From positions 62,001 to 126,000 of the forward strand of contig OZ004584.1 in NCBI GenBank assembly GCA_963924555.1: a stretch of DNA of 64,000 bases, read 5' to 3'. The notes beneath the pieces were generated by a model that was not told where the DNA came from, made no database searches, and saw nothing but the letters and a program-made list of their open reading frames with translations. Below, in pieces: positions 1 to 12,678 of the stretch. Made by a program: the position numbers and the translations under genes. The stretch is from Crambe crambe. Its lineage: Eukaryota; Porifera; Demospongiae; Poecilosclerida; Crambeidae. The first letter of the stretch is position 1. Every line of letters starts with the position of its first letter.

Positions 1-3000
1 CTCCACCATCTTCATCGGCCATGTGCAGACAGGCAGTCTGGCGGAGGAGGTGGGGCTGAAGGAGGGGTTTGTGGTCCATATGATGAATAAGGCTAGCATC
101 CTTCGGAGCAGTGTGGAAGAAATACGACATATAGCACAGCATTGGTGAGTATTATCTGATAAATGAGTCCAAATAGCTTTTTATCTTAAACATGCAGTGG
201 AGAGGAGGTTACTCTACTCGGCCTCCCACAAGAAAGTGATGACCTCCAATTTGTGAGTTATCCTTACATTTTAACCTTTGACCCCCTTTTGATGCTGATT
301 TCAATGTGCAGCTATACCCAGAGTACACCATGGGAGAAACAGGAGACTTCAGCAATGAAGAGGGCCTAATCTCAGTGGTGGACATACCTTTCATTTTGGG
401 GAACAAGACAACAGGGGGACCCTTGGCAGCAACCAGTCTCTCTCCTCCCATTGGAATGGTCCCCTTTGATGATCATTCTGCTTCCCAGGAGAATTCTTTA
501 TCATGTGACTTAAAGCAGAGTGATGAGGACCTTCTTATATCAGGCACCTTGAATCAAATCAGTAGCCGGAAAGGGAATGGATGCGAGGACATTGTGGGCA
601 GCCATCATGACAATGCATCTTCCAATGGCTCGCTCCAACAGCTCCAGAACGATTCCTCTCTCCCCAGCCACAGTGAGGGTGCCCTAAACCAGTTTGCTTC
701 AACAGAACCTGATGGGGTTGACAAGGAGTGGTATCGACGTGGTAGTGAAGATGGTTACCTTGACTTCTCTCTGGGGCAGGGGAAACGGGCAAGAGGCATT
801 CGTCCTACCAATTCCTCCTCTGTGGAGGAGGAGGGGACCTTCGTTTCTCCGGATGACAGCACTACTGCAGGCCCCATTAAAAAGAAGGGCTTGAAGTCGC
901 TAGAGATGTTGACAAAAATTGGCTCCGATAAAGACTCGGTAATTCCTTCCCCAATTCATAGTGGGGGAATCTTGCTAGTAGCTATATTAGGACCCTCAAA
1001 CTGTTTCATAGAATTATCACACATAATGTATTTCGTTCATTATAGGGGGAGCATCATGTCCAGGGTGCACCTTTCAAACGTTATGGGTCAGCTGAGACTG
1101 GCACTCCTCTCTCTATTGGACAAAGTGGCGAGGACTGGACTGCACAGTCCTTCAACTCTTCTCATGGAGCTGGCAGTTCAGATACCTCTGGAAGTAGAGG
1201 TCACTTATCAGGAAACTTGATGAGACAGTCATCAGGACCGTCTTTAGAGGATCAGCAGATGTCCGGAGAAGATATCGTGGGATCTGGCCACGAAAGAATG
1301 CCTCAACTTCATCCACCATCCACTACTTCACAACAGACCACTGCTACTTCATCTTCCAAGCGCCCTCCACCCAAAAGTTACCGAACACAGAGAGCTCGTT
1401 TGCATGGTGCACGTTCAAAAACAACTATTTCAGAACCAGAAAATGACAAATTCAGTACAGAGACTGAGGCACCGAGATTTAAAGTTGAAGAGACAAATGT
1501 TGCGGGTGGTGGTAATTCGTCCTACTCCTCGACACCTATGGAACCTTTAGTTAATGGCACTAGAGCAGCAGCTGCTGAGTCAGCAAGAGGTAATACCATT
1601 CCCATCATTAGAACTGCATCAGTGAAAGAGAAATTAGAGCAACCTTCCAAGGACAGGGAGAAATCACGTCCACGTAGTGCATATGAACCCCCTTTTTCAT
1701 CATACCCCTTACCCACATTCCCATCAGCAAACTCGCCCCTCCCTGCCCCCATGGGTGAGGACGCACCTCTCTTCACTACCATCGTAACTGGGGAGGAATC
1801 GTATCGAGAGGTGGATATTGGTGAGGCCATAGAACGCTCCCAAGCTGACCACATTTCAAACGAGACTACAAAACAAATATCAAGAAATGTGAGTCACTCC
1901 ACTACATTACATATCTATGATTTGCTTCATTATCTGTGGTATCATTGACACACACGTACATACAGAGGAGTCTGGATCCAATGTCTCTTGCATCGGTACG
2001 TTTGACTTTGTTTTGTGTTTTGTTTTTTTTTGTTCTTTCTTGCTCACTCACTGATTCGATATTTCTTATTCATCTTCCAGACCAAATCTATGCTTTCTCC
2101 TCACTTTAATCATGGCTTCAGTGGATCTTCACAGCAACTGCAGCACCCTGAGGTGAGGGAAACTCTGACCCCATAGCAAACCTATAGCTCCTGACACACC
2201 ACATACAGGTGATATGTGAGGGACAGCTGAGCATCAAGCAGGAGTCAATGGGGACACGTGGTAGTGATCAGTCATGGCGTCAGTATTATGCTGTCCTGGC
2301 TGGCAATAGCATCAACTTTTACAAGACCAGAAAAGATTCTGTTCAGGTCTGTAATTTTTTAGCCAATGCACCATAACCATGGTTACCAATGAATTGATGA
2401 CTCTGCAGGAAATTCCAAGTGACCAATCACCTCTCCAAGTGGTCCCAGCATTGATTGACGCTGATTTCAAAAATTCAAGGAGAAAATTTCCTTTTCGCTT
2501 GGTAACAAACAGTGGACAGTCATCCTACATGCTCCAGGTCAAACTTTGTGTACTAATTAGTGCAGTTTTTACGACCTCTCTCTATCTTCACTCTCACAGG
2601 TGGATGACTCCTCTAGCAAACAGCGCTGGGTGGACTCCATACAACAGCTGAATGCTAATTCCAGTGCCACCTCCCCTTCACACACTGCAGATGTCGACAA
2701 AAGACAGGCCCAGGGCTCTCCCCTGCTGGGACGCAAGGCCACCAGTTCCCAGTCTCAAGGCACTCTCAATAAGACTAAAACTACCATCAAAGGAAAGTTC
2801 ATAAAAATCTTTGGCACAAAACCACGCGATGAACTCGACTATTCTAGCTTTGTTACCTTTGGACACCCGCTTAAGGAATGCCCAGTATCAGCAGATAACA
2901 AGGTATGCTATTAATTGTGAAGTGTGTGTGCATAGAGTCATTCCTGGATGTGTTACGTGCAGAGAGTGCCTCTAGTGGTCGAGTTCTGTGTGCAGAAGGT

Positions 3001-5190
3001 GGAAGAGAATGGACTGAACATCCTTGGCATCTACAGGATCAGTGGGCAGAAACTGACTATCAATAAAATGAGTGCACAAATGGACAAAGGAAACTATGTA
3101 TTCGAGAATGGAGAAGACGATATTCATAATGTGACCAGCTTGCTGAAAAAATTTTTCAAGGAGCTTCCGGATCCCCTTATTCCTGACAGCATGTACAAGA
3201 ATTTCTTGGCCTGTGCTCGCATTGCAGACCAGGAGGAACAACTGGCGAGCCTCAAGGATCTGGTCTTCCACCTGCCCACTGCGCACTATCACACCCTACG
3301 TTTCCTAATACGGCACTTGAATCAAGTCATTGCCCACAGCAAAGAGAATAAGGTTCATAATTTACCATTAAGATTTGCCGTGGTTCAAGTTAGTACTTAG
3401 CATAATACAAAGGGATGAAGGTCGATTAAAGTCGTTTCAATCATGTACTGCAGATGGAAGTGAAGAATGTTGCACTGGTATTTGGACCTACTTTGTTTGC
3501 GTCAGCTGATGGAGATGAACTACTAAGAAATATGTCTGCCACGTATGCCATCGTCGAACTCCTCTGCAAGCATGTGAGTTCGGTATTATTTTTGAAGGCA
3601 TCAATATTGAGGTATTGGTGTTTTGTGTAGATTGACTACTTATATCGAGAGGACCTCTGCTTTGAAGAAGAATCCATCGCGGGACAAGAAGAATCTTCTC
3701 TAGATCCAAAAATGCAGAAAGGTTAGCCTGACAAGTCATCTATGCTTTATCTTTGTCTCCATGGACGTAATAATTATTGTACTACAGACCAAGCCCTGGC
3801 TACTGCTTCACCTAAAACCGTCCGCAGAATAAAGAATAACACTGGGGCAAGCGACAACAGCTTGAAACGCTATTCTGCCAATTTCGGCTCCACCCCTAAG
3901 CAAATGAACCGCACGAGTTCAGGAAACTTAGCCTATTCCACTTCCACCAAAGGTTTCTTACAACGTACAAGTGACTCCAGTATTACTGGTCAAGTTCAGA
4001 GTCCATCCCCTGGGTTCTCAGAGGGAGATTTTGACTCGCCGACAGGCAGAAAGAAGATGGTCAGGCATGCCTACGAAGACGTAGATTTAGAGCAACAGAA
4101 AGAACAGGAAAGGAAAGGTCTCCACTCCAACTCTCGGACCATCAATTGGATCAATCATCACACTGAGATGAACTGGGGGCGTGACAAGGAGGAGCCATCT
4201 CTAGAAATAACTGGCAGCATGTGGGCCCACAAGAACAGAGAGAGGCAAAATGCTAAAGAGAAGGTCAAAAGTTCAGCAGGGGGCATAGGTGGTGGAGGAG
4301 GAAGGCGTCCAAACAGACAGCGATCTGATCAGAGGGATTTGGTGTCTTCGTATCATGGTCCTTCCCCTCACCATTCATACAGGCAGCAGAATTCTGTGCC
4401 TGCCCAGCCCTGGACTGGAACCAATGGGCTGCCCGATAAAATTGGTCGACCACGAAGGGTGAGTTATCAACATGCCATGGGAGACCCTGCAGATGTCCCT
4501 GTCAGAGACACTTCCAGCCACCACAGATTGAGAGAAGATAAATTCTCCATCTCACATTCGGAACATCTCTTGCCAACTTTACATCAACGTGGTGGTGGTG
4601 CTAGCAGCAGCAATAGTAACAGAGACGACTCGTGGAAAGGCGAGTCCTACTCGGCTAATCGTCAGTACACATCACGCCTCTCTCCTCGCCACCAACATCA
4701 GCATACTATTACATCAAAGTATGGAAGTCTGCAACGAGACTTGACCGCATCAGCAACGTACAGACCAAGAAGGAACTCGGAATCCTCTGATCCTTCCTTG
4801 GAACGAAGAGGTAAAGGTTATCATGTCCACCAGCATTCTGGAGGGGGACACATCCCAGATCCCTCTGACCTAACTGTGGAACGAGGGGGGCATGGCTACC
4901 ACCACCACCAACACTCGGGGGGACTTATTCAAGATCCCTCCGTGGAACGAGGAGGGCGGGGCTACCGCCGGCAACATTCCGGAGGGCATCCTTCAGATGT
5001 GTCCAGGGAGCGAGGGGGGAGGGGCTACCAGCAACAACACCTTGGTGGACCAGGGGGGCGGAGTCATGATTTGAGACCCCATAGAACCTATAGCAACGAC
5101 AGAACTTATGGAAACATGATCCCTCCTCCACAACGAGAGGACGAGGATTTCACCTCACCACGGCAACGGCAAATTGAATCTTATCTTTAG
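1..5190 (+). CDS. ARHGAP21/23-like RhoGAP with PDZ and PH domains (5' end outside window)
   Basis: Predicted Rho-family GTPase-activating protein of the ARHGAP21/23 type, acting at membranes and cell cortex. Seen: the window opens inside a PDZ domain (about 1-260, with the GSLAEEVGLKEG loop), followed by a long Ser-rich disordered linker, a PH domain (about 2207-2650, split by introns) and a RhoGAP domain (about 2966-3690). The RhoGAP carries the arginine-finger segment GIYRISG and the conserved LLKKFFKELPDPL helix. The tail (to 5190) is basic and Ser/Gly/His-rich with tandem repeats. PDZ-PH-RhoGAP order is typical of ARHGAP21/23. Introns are short GT-AG. The first exon(s) and start codon lie left of the window. 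An AATAAA at 5384-5389 is the likely poly(A) signal. The gene converges with the lectin gene whose stop is at 5400. Family assignment is firm; the choice between 21 and 23 is not meaningful here. Confidence 0.87.
4800..5062 (+). repeat. Coding tandem repeat, ERGGRGY..QHSGG units in the RhoGAP tail
   Basis: Four diverged copies of a roughly 20-25 residue unit with core ERGGxGYxxQHSGG lie in the last exon of the RhoGAP gene. They give a basic, His/Gly/Gln-rich disordered tail. The reading frame is kept across copies. Confidence 0.8.
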
Positions 5191-5399
5191 AATAATGTTC
5201 CTCATCCAGCCATCCAACTCAACCACAACCCAACCCAACCAAACCAGCTATATAGTTAGTTATTTATGGCAATCTGCTGTCAATTCAGACACTCATTATT
5301 ATAATTTGCACTGATAGATTATATTTTCGTGAGATAATTTTTATAATTATAGAGATGAATTTCCACAAACAGAACAATGATTCAATAAAAATAATTGTG

Positions 5400-6348
5400 T
5401 CAAGTTGGAAATAAGTCATTGTTGACTGTCTTAGTTCTGAGATGTGCACAGCACATGCCAAACAATATAAAGATAAAGACAATCACCACCAGCTCTGGAC
5501 TGAACATCACAATGGAGTCCTTCTTCAGTGGGACACACCCACTTCCATCCCAATACTCCTCTTCAATGCATGCTGTAGTAGGGGGAAGAAATATGTTGTC
5601 ATGCCAACAATAACAATGATTGATGGCTTAATAATGAATTTGATTGTAATCATGAATGTATTTCAAGTCCTTTTGAATGAAGTATTTAGCTACGGTTGCT
5701 ATAGATATGCAGAATAATAAACGCCCACTCAGACCACACTCACCTGTCTTCTTGCAGACAAAAGGCAGTCTTGAGGTGGCACACCCCCCGGGGGCCATGG
5801 CCCACCCTTCAACATCAGCCTTCACACAGTCCAAATGTCTCTTGTTATTAGGCTCCCCAGGCTTCCACCGACAATACGACGATGGTTCCTCCCCCGAGGT
5901 CCACTTAAACAAGCCTTCTCTGTGCTCTGCACTGGGACCATCTTCGTCATTGAGCCCAATCCAAAATCCAGTGTGATTATGAGCAAGGTTTAAAACAAAG
6001 TGCTCCTCTTGGAGACTGTGCAGACTCACAAGGGACGACTCATAACGTGAGCACAGCTTCTGAGCATGATGGAAAGGCTTGCGCAAATCTGAGCCAAAGT
6101 ACCTGTAGCAGAACTTATTGTGCAGAATAAACTTCTTGCTACATGTCAAAATGGCACCTGAAACACATTAAACAAACATAATTGGCAGCCATACATACTT
6201 CTTAACAAAGAAAACAATCACTCTGTAAGTGTAACATCATCATACCTTGATCTTGTAACGTATGAGGTCCAGCCTTAATGCATGCAGAAAATGACAGCCA
6301 CAGAACTAGCAACAACTGCAGCAGAGCAGACAGTGAGCTGCATTTCAT
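5400..6348 (-). CDS. C-type lectin-like single-pass membrane protein
   Basis: Predicted 229-residue type I cell-surface lectin. Exons by splice reading: 6348-6246, 6157-5744, 5572-5400; the lengths sum to a whole reading frame. The first exon gives a signal peptide with a hydrophobic core (ALLQLLLVLWLSFSAC). The middle exon is one C-type lectin domain: FCYRYFG, the WIGLND and FKWTSGE motifs, a WKPGEPNN calcium-binding-like EPN loop, and C-terminal LPFVCKK. EPN suggests mannose-type specificity if calcium binding is kept. The last exon encodes a short Cys-containing stalk, a transmembrane segment (LVVIVFIFILFGMCC) and a short cytoplasmic tail ending NNDLFPT. A role in recognition of microbes or self is inferred. 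It converges on the RhoGAP gene and is divergent to RBMS. Confidence 0.85.
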
Positions 6349-6991
6349 ATTGGCAGGCTAAGCTATCACTATAAATCAGTTGCGCATTTCTGATCCAAGC
6401 ACTGCTGAGCTGCCAATAATAAATCCTTTGTCTGTGTTTACAAGTTACTGTGGAAACACATAGCATATTAAAATTCCATGCATAGCCTGGCGAAAAATAA
6501 TGAATAGGATCACATATGCGTACTTTACACATGTGTACTATAATACTCATATGTCAGGACACGCCCACTTCCAAAGCGAGCGGTTTTCAAACAAAGGGCA
6601 GCTGCTGACCGGCAAAGAACTAGCCATGAAGGAGCGGCGTTGTGACAAGCTATACTAAAGTTACCTGGAAGCCGTTTCAGATTGCGTTTCTACAGGTTAG
6701 CCATTAGATCTAATTGGATTACCAAGAACCACGCCTCGAATGATCTAGATTTGACCACAACACAGGCTTCCCTTCTCCAAGAAAGCAGGTTAGCTGGTTG
6801 AGAGACTTACCACAGAGGAGATAAACAACGTTAGTTGGTAGCTGGGAGAGCATCACTGCTTATATTAAAGCATCCATCCATGCATACGTTTGGTGGCATG
6901 GTATGGGCACACAGTAGATAGTAAACACGTTTTCTACTATGCCTGTACTTGCAGCCAGTTTTCTGTTACTTCACAAACAACTAAACTCGAG
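6349..6991. promoter_or_regulatory. Divergent lectin/RBMS intergenic region
   Basis: About 640 bp between the two start codons, holding both promoters and probably the RBMS 5' UTR. No coding exon can be supported. An in-frame upstream extension of RBMS from about 6890 is open, but it lacks conserved sequence. Confidence 0.5.
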
Positions 6992-7607
6992 ATGAGCCGA
7001 GGGTCTCCCCTCCAGGCATCGTTGATGGAGCAGCCTCGTGCCAATGGCGTCGCCCAAGAGTCAGCTGCAGCCTCTATAAACGCAACCGTCACTACCGCTC
7101 CCGCTGCAGCAGGCCCAGCTGCTTTGGGCGTGAGTGGTGACAAGCCAAACGGAACTGAAGAGGTAGAAAGGAGAAATGATGATGGACAAGAAGCTACAAC
7201 GCCAGTCTGCAACATACCACAGGTAATGAAGATCAAATGGAATTCTGAAGAGTCTGACTTCTTGCAGTCAAAGCTGAAAGCGAACGTGGAGGAACTGGAG
7301 GCAGTCGAAGTAAGCCTGCCACCTATTGTTCAGCAGTGGTGACTACCAAGGGTGTGTTTTCTTTCTGCAGCTACAAAGTATGACAGAGAGAGTGTCCACT
7401 CCTGTGGAGGCTATCGGGAGCAATGGAAGTATTGTCAGTGTTGCAGGGCAAGAGAAAGACAAGGCTGTTGTCAAACATTCATCCTCACAGCTATCTGGTG
7501 CACTGGGGGGTGGGTCTCCAAAGGTGAGTTGAACGCCATCCTTTTTAAATCACCCTTTACTGTTAGAAGCTGCAACGAGTTTACAATTCCCTTTATTGCT
7601 TATCAAC

Positions 7608-7644
<37 letters not shown>

Positions 7645-10600
7645 CTCATTTATACTAGTTGCAGACTAGAGTAAGCCACAATGGTCGTAGCAGAGGGGGA
7701 GGAGCTGCCTCTAACCTGCAGTGCTACCGTTATGTGCAAATGCCTGGCCAACCCATTCTCTATCCTCAGCAAGCTGCTATGCAGGCACGTTGTCCCCTTA
7801 CCTGCCTTCTATCTCTAATGTATACACTTAGGACTCTGGGTGTGGATGTAGTGGTTGAGAAAGTCCACCACTTCAATACATTCTTTGGCATTCTTGAGAT
7901 GCCATTCCATGTTGATTTAAGTGTATAGATTATGATTTCATTACCATCTACTATTACAGAGTCTTCCCCCTCAGCCTAGACACTCTCACCTTCCCCCTCT
8001 TCTCACAAATGACCAAGTGAGCAGTACCAACCTTTATATTCGGGGACTTTCCAAGAGCTGCACTGATGAAGACTTGATTCAGCTATGCAAAAAGTAAGTC
8101 ATTGCTCTCTTGAGAAATTGATGACTTCAGCACATCAAAGCATTATTATGAATGATCATCTCACAGATCAAAGCATAAATTATTAGTGAATCGATGATCA
8201 GGTGACAAGTGTTACACCTAAACATGCCCTTGGGAAACATTGCTGACTACAATTTCTATTGGATAGATTATAAAATTTTGTCTTGGTATAGAGTGCATTT
8301 GAGCCATGCATGTCGACATGACTTGCTGGCTGGCTTGCTATAGAATGCAGTACTGCCCACAGCACTCGTCCTGTGAATAAAGGTTCTTGTTTCTAGAATA
8401 TCAGTTGTACTACTTGCCAATACAGGTATGGAACCATCATCTCAACAAAGGCCATATTGGACAAGAACACCAACTTCTGCAGAGGTGAGTCTTGTGTCTG
8501 GCTAGCACCTGGGAATAATGTCTCGTGTTGTGGGTCCGGTCCCACTGGCCGGCTAGTGTCTGCAGCTGAGGGACACCTGTCTTCCATGCATGCATGATAC
8601 AGCTGACAATATGATGTAGATTGATGATGACTGTATGTAATCTAGACGAGTGCTAGTGATGTGATGGACTGTAGATATTGGTGCCTACTTGTAGAAAGTA
8701 CTTTGCAAGTCATGTTAATTTACTGTACAATGGACCCAACTTTGCAGCTGTAGTACTGAGCTAGCTAGAAAGACTCCTGCTCTCTTACATTCCATTCAAT
8801 CTTCCCCCATCCCCTTGTATTTTTGGCACTGCAGGTTATGGGTTTGTAGACTTTGAGAATCCGGCAGATGCCCAGAAAGCAGTTCTTACCTTGCAAGCAG
8901 AAGGAACCCTTGCCCAGTTTGCCAAGCTACCCCAGGTGAGCCAGCCATCCTAACTAGCATAGTGTGCGTGCAGCTGGTCATGTTATGTGGGAGGTACATA
9001 AAGCCATAGGACAGAATACGTCTTGTATAAATTTTCACCTGGGATAGGGGATTGTAGTAGTGGACAGTAGAATCATGACAGTTTGACATTTATATTCCCT
9101 GCAGCAAGAGCAGGATCCCACCAACTTGTACTTTTCTGGTCTTCCTAAAGAGTATGACGAAAAGGTACCACAGAGGGTGGGGTTTGGTTTGCCAATCAGT
9201 ATCCGCATTACCACATTCATTTGTTCTGGTCTTTTTATTAAGTTACTGGAGAGTTTGGTCCAACCATATGGCAAGATAATTTCATCCCGGGTGATCCGAA
9301 ATATCTCAGGCATCAGCAAAGGAGTTGGTTTCTGCAGGTAGGCTGGTAATATAGTTAAGTTAGTGTTGTGCGTGTTAAGCCCCAGTTGATCAATCCATAG
9401 AATGGAGAATGGAGATGACTGTAAGAAAGTGATAGACGCACTAGACAAAGCTAAACTACCAGGTACTGCTGAAGGCATAACAGTCAAGTTTGCTGATAGT
9501 GGCTCCAGCAAGAGGAAGCAAAGTGAGTGTGCTATCTCTGTCAGGTCACTAGCTAAACTACTTTCGTTTTTATTTAGATCGCTGGAGAGATTACCAAGAG
9601 GTGAGTAGGAAAGGGGTGGGGCTGGCTGGGAGGGAATGGCATCTGTTGTGTCTCCCCTTACCTGACATTAAGAAGGGTATAGAGGGCATCTAGTGCAAAG
9701 TTCATGCATTGTTTGTGGTTAGTCATTAGTGTGAATTCCATTGCAACCATGATTACCATGTGTGGTTATTTGTATTCAGCAGCCTTACCTGTATGATGCT
9801 CCTCAGCTGGTCCCTCCAAACGGGTAAGTTACCAATCCATTCAGTCAACCGAGACTGCATGCTTCCATTCCTTTATGCAGAGTCCTTAGTTCAAGGGGGA
9901 TGGTACCACAGGGCATGCTTGCTCCTCCGGTAAGTACTAATTGTCTGTACAGGAGTTCTTTGTGAAGGGACCTCTCCACGTAATAATCAGTATTGGTATG
10001 TTTCATATTGCAGTATATGGGGGGAGGTGCCCATGCTGCTGCTGTGCATGGCTACCAGATTCCAGTGAGTGGAGTGTCGTCTACATGGCAACCCACTGCA
10101 TATTACATGCAACCTGCTGTATGTCTACTTCTTAGATACTGGCCACGTCCCATACATTATAAGGGGATTTCCCTGAATACTTTTTTACTGATAACCAATA
10201 TGGAGCCACTCTAGTTTAGACCCCACATTCGTGTGGGTGGGTGTGTGGCATAGGAGAATCTGCTACAATAGCTCAAGCCTGCTCCACTTTTGAGTCTTTT
10301 GGCAGCAAATAGATACAAACCCACAATTATGCCAACTTGGACATTTACGTACATTCCTTTGTACAGACAGCAAAGAGTATGGCATGTATGCCCACCTTTA
10401 TATAAACTTAACTGGGAGAGTCAAATGGAACTACAATTTTGTGTGAAATGAATGTGGCTAGACTGATCTTTTCTTTTATTGCAGAGTGGAATGGGTGGAG
10501 GGGGAGGGGTGGATGGGGGGATCCTGACAGCTCAGATGGGGCAGCTTCAGCTCTCAGGGGCTGGATACTCGGGTCCCCCCAGGCACACAGCACAGTATCA

Positions 10601-10944
10601 CTTGCCCGCATCTCAATATGCTGGAGGCTGGGCTATCTCCCATGGCACTCCTCCTACTTTATCTCATACCCAGGTCAGTCAAGGTTCAACACTAGCTTGT
10701 GTCGTTCAACCTCTTGATATTGCAGGACCACTCTAGTAATCCACACAACACAGGCGACTCAAAGACTCACCACATTCAGGTCATCACTTCAGGCAACACT
10801 TTGGAGAGCTCACAGATGGAGGATCCAGCACATCGTTCCATGCGTGTCTACTACCCAAACAACAGGTATTGTATGACTCGTAAACTTTCCTGAATAAGTT
10901 TTCCTCACTGATTTTATTATAGTACCTCATGGAGTGGGAAGTAA
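6992..10944 (+). CDS. RBMS: RBMS/Shep family RNA-binding protein with two RRMs
   Basis: Single-stranded nucleic-acid/RNA-binding protein of the RBMS (MSSP, Drosophila alan shepard) family. It probably binds AU-rich RNA and controls stability or translation. About 16 exons can be joined. RRM1 has TNLYIRGL (RNP2) and GYGFVDF (RNP1). RRM2 has TNLYFSGL and GVGFCRME, with a KFADSG segment just after it. The linker QEQDPTNLY closely matches the vertebrate family. The C-terminal half is Gly/Gln/Tyr-rich and low in complexity, ending in TSWSGK before the TAA. Start chosen at 6992 (MSRGSPLQ); a longer in-frame start is possible. The third intron appears to use a GC donor at 7794. Confidence 0.88.
7611..7642. 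repeat. (TC)n microsatellite in an RBMS intron
   Basis: An uninterrupted run of TC dinucleotides lies a short way upstream of the 3' splice site at 7664. It acts as an extended polypyrimidine stretch. Confidence 0.9.
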
Positions 10945-11264
10945 AACTCTCCTGTGAAATCACATGACAAGACACAGCAACACGACAACTACCCTCATCC
11001 CTCTCACTTTCCTGCCCTTTCTTCCTTCACATTTCTACAATTTGGAACAATGCACTTGTCACACTCACTCACTCACTCACTACATAATAACAGCTGGCCC
11101 AAACTTTTTCTAATACTTGCGCGCGCGCCTATATTTCATCTATGAACAAACGATCGAACCAATGAAACGATAGATTTAATTGTCCGCGAAATTCAAACTT
11201 GAGAGTTCAAAATTAAAAGGCTGATGGTGGGCAGTTGTGACCTGGTGAGAGTCTGAGGGTAGAA
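10945..11264. promoter_or_regulatory. RBMS 3' end and TROAP-like promoter with E2F/CHR-like sites
   Basis: This 320 bp tandem gap holds a GCGCGCGC block near 11120. Around 11180-11216 it holds TCCGCGAAA (E2F-like, reverse of TTTCGCGGA) followed by ATTCAAA and then GTTCAAAATT. TTCAAA/TTTGAA is the core of the cell-cycle homology region bound by MuvB/DREAM. The arrangement fits a mitotically regulated gene downstream. Assigning factors is inference. Confidence 0.5.
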
Positions 11265-12601
11265 ATGGCAAACAGGCCGTCAAAAGGCCTTGTAAGAGCA
11301 CGAAAGGTGAGATAAAAGGTTAAGCTGATGGTGTAATGATGAAGAATGCGTCCACTACAGCCATTCACTAGTACTAAGAACACTAGTTCTTCATCAGTTG
11401 CAAATGGCAAGCCAAGCAGGCATAAGAAATTTAGGCATCAGGCTGCTGACCAGGAGAATGTGAATACAGGTATTCCAGACCTCAGGGCTAAGGCTAGACA
11501 GTGATTAATATGCTTCTTCTTTTTTTTTTTTCAGCAGTTGATGAGTCCACAAAGTCATCCACAAGGTAAACTAGCTAAAGTTGATCTACATACCATTATT
11601 GTAATATTCCATTCTGATGCAGTGTCCTTCCAATATCAACAGCTAGAAATAGACCTCACCTCCCTCTATCTGTCATTCAGACTACTGGGGTCAAATATTC
11701 GGCACACTCTTCCTCCAATAATCCTTCTACTGTTAAACCTCATTACTCCCGCCCCTCAGGCTCTCATTCTGTCACTCGGTCTTCGAGGGTCAAGTCTCAA
11801 CAAGCTCCTCCCTCACATCAACCATCCTTCAGCAATCCTGTCAACCACACCTCCAAACCAGATCAGCCTTCAGAAGAATCAGAACCCTTCAAGGTGGACC
11901 CTCAGTCTCTAACTGAGATCCTAGGACCCCCTGTTACTCCAGTCGGAGGAACCAGAGCCACTTTTCAGCCGTCTCATTCTGTACCAGGGAGGTGGAGAAT
12001 CCCACCACATCACAGAGGATCCATGTACTCATCCACTAACTCAAAGGTATATACAGTAGCTAACTATGATAGTTCCACACTGACTCCACCTCTTCATCCC
12101 CCCATCCCACCTCATTAGATAGACCCCTATATTTATGCGTTGGTGTGTTTCCTTTTCAGGCTAACAAAGTCACTGATGAGAAAAAGCCAAATGAAGCCCA
12201 AATCCTGTTTGACAGGTTGATCCAGAGTACCATCAAGTCCACCCGAACTAGAGCTGGCATGAGAGAGAAAGGAAATGTTGGAATGGAAGCAGTGCGAGTC
12301 AACTTAGAGAGACAGCTGAATGAGGACATCAATTCTATCACTACTCCAAGAAAAACAGCTTCACACTTGAATTGTAGTCATGGAAACCTCACAAAGAGAA
12401 ATCAGACTGAAGTAGTGAATTTCTATGAAGTGGAAGAAGAGATGATGGGTATAGATTGGAAACCTAGGACAACTGTTGAGGACAGGTGCACTGATCCAGT
12501 AGCAAAACTATTGGACAAGGTAATTATACCACCTACGTACATCACATATCAACGGTATTCTCTCCCTTTCTCTGCAGTATTTCTTCGTTCCAATAAAATA
12601 G
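11265..12601 (+). CDS. TROAP: TROAP/tastin-like mitotic protein
   Basis: Low-complexity basic protein recognised by three landmarks shared with vertebrate trophinin-associated protein (tastin), a spindle-associated, cell-cycle-regulated protein. These are an N-terminal DQEN segment (DQENVNT), a central VDPQSLTEIL motif (vertebrate: DPAALATIL), and the C-terminus DPVAKLLDKYFFVPIK (vertebrate form ends NPVATLL...FIPVG). Exons join in frame: ATG at 11265; then exons starting near 11377 (3' splice site uncertain), 11536, 11623, 12160; and a last exon at 12578. Middle exons are Ser/Pro/Thr-rich. An AATAAA (12592-12597) overlaps the last codons. Recognition rests on short motifs, so the symbol is tentative. 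An unrelated disordered protein is the alternative. Confidence 0.55.
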
Positions 12602-12678
12602 TGGACTTTTTTGCAGCAAAGAAATTTCTATTACTAGAATTAGTAATTTTTAACAAAAATTAAATTCAAAGCAACTAT

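Noticed and set aside
6890-6991. Upstream in-frame start for RBMS (MVAWYGHTV)
   Set aside because: Begins in what looks like 5' UTR or intron; MSRGSPLQ is a more plausible start. It cannot be fully excluded.
11080-11130. Z-DNA or CpG island at GCGCGCGC near 11120
   Set aside because: Only about 8-10 bp long. Noted in the promoter entry but too short to call separately.
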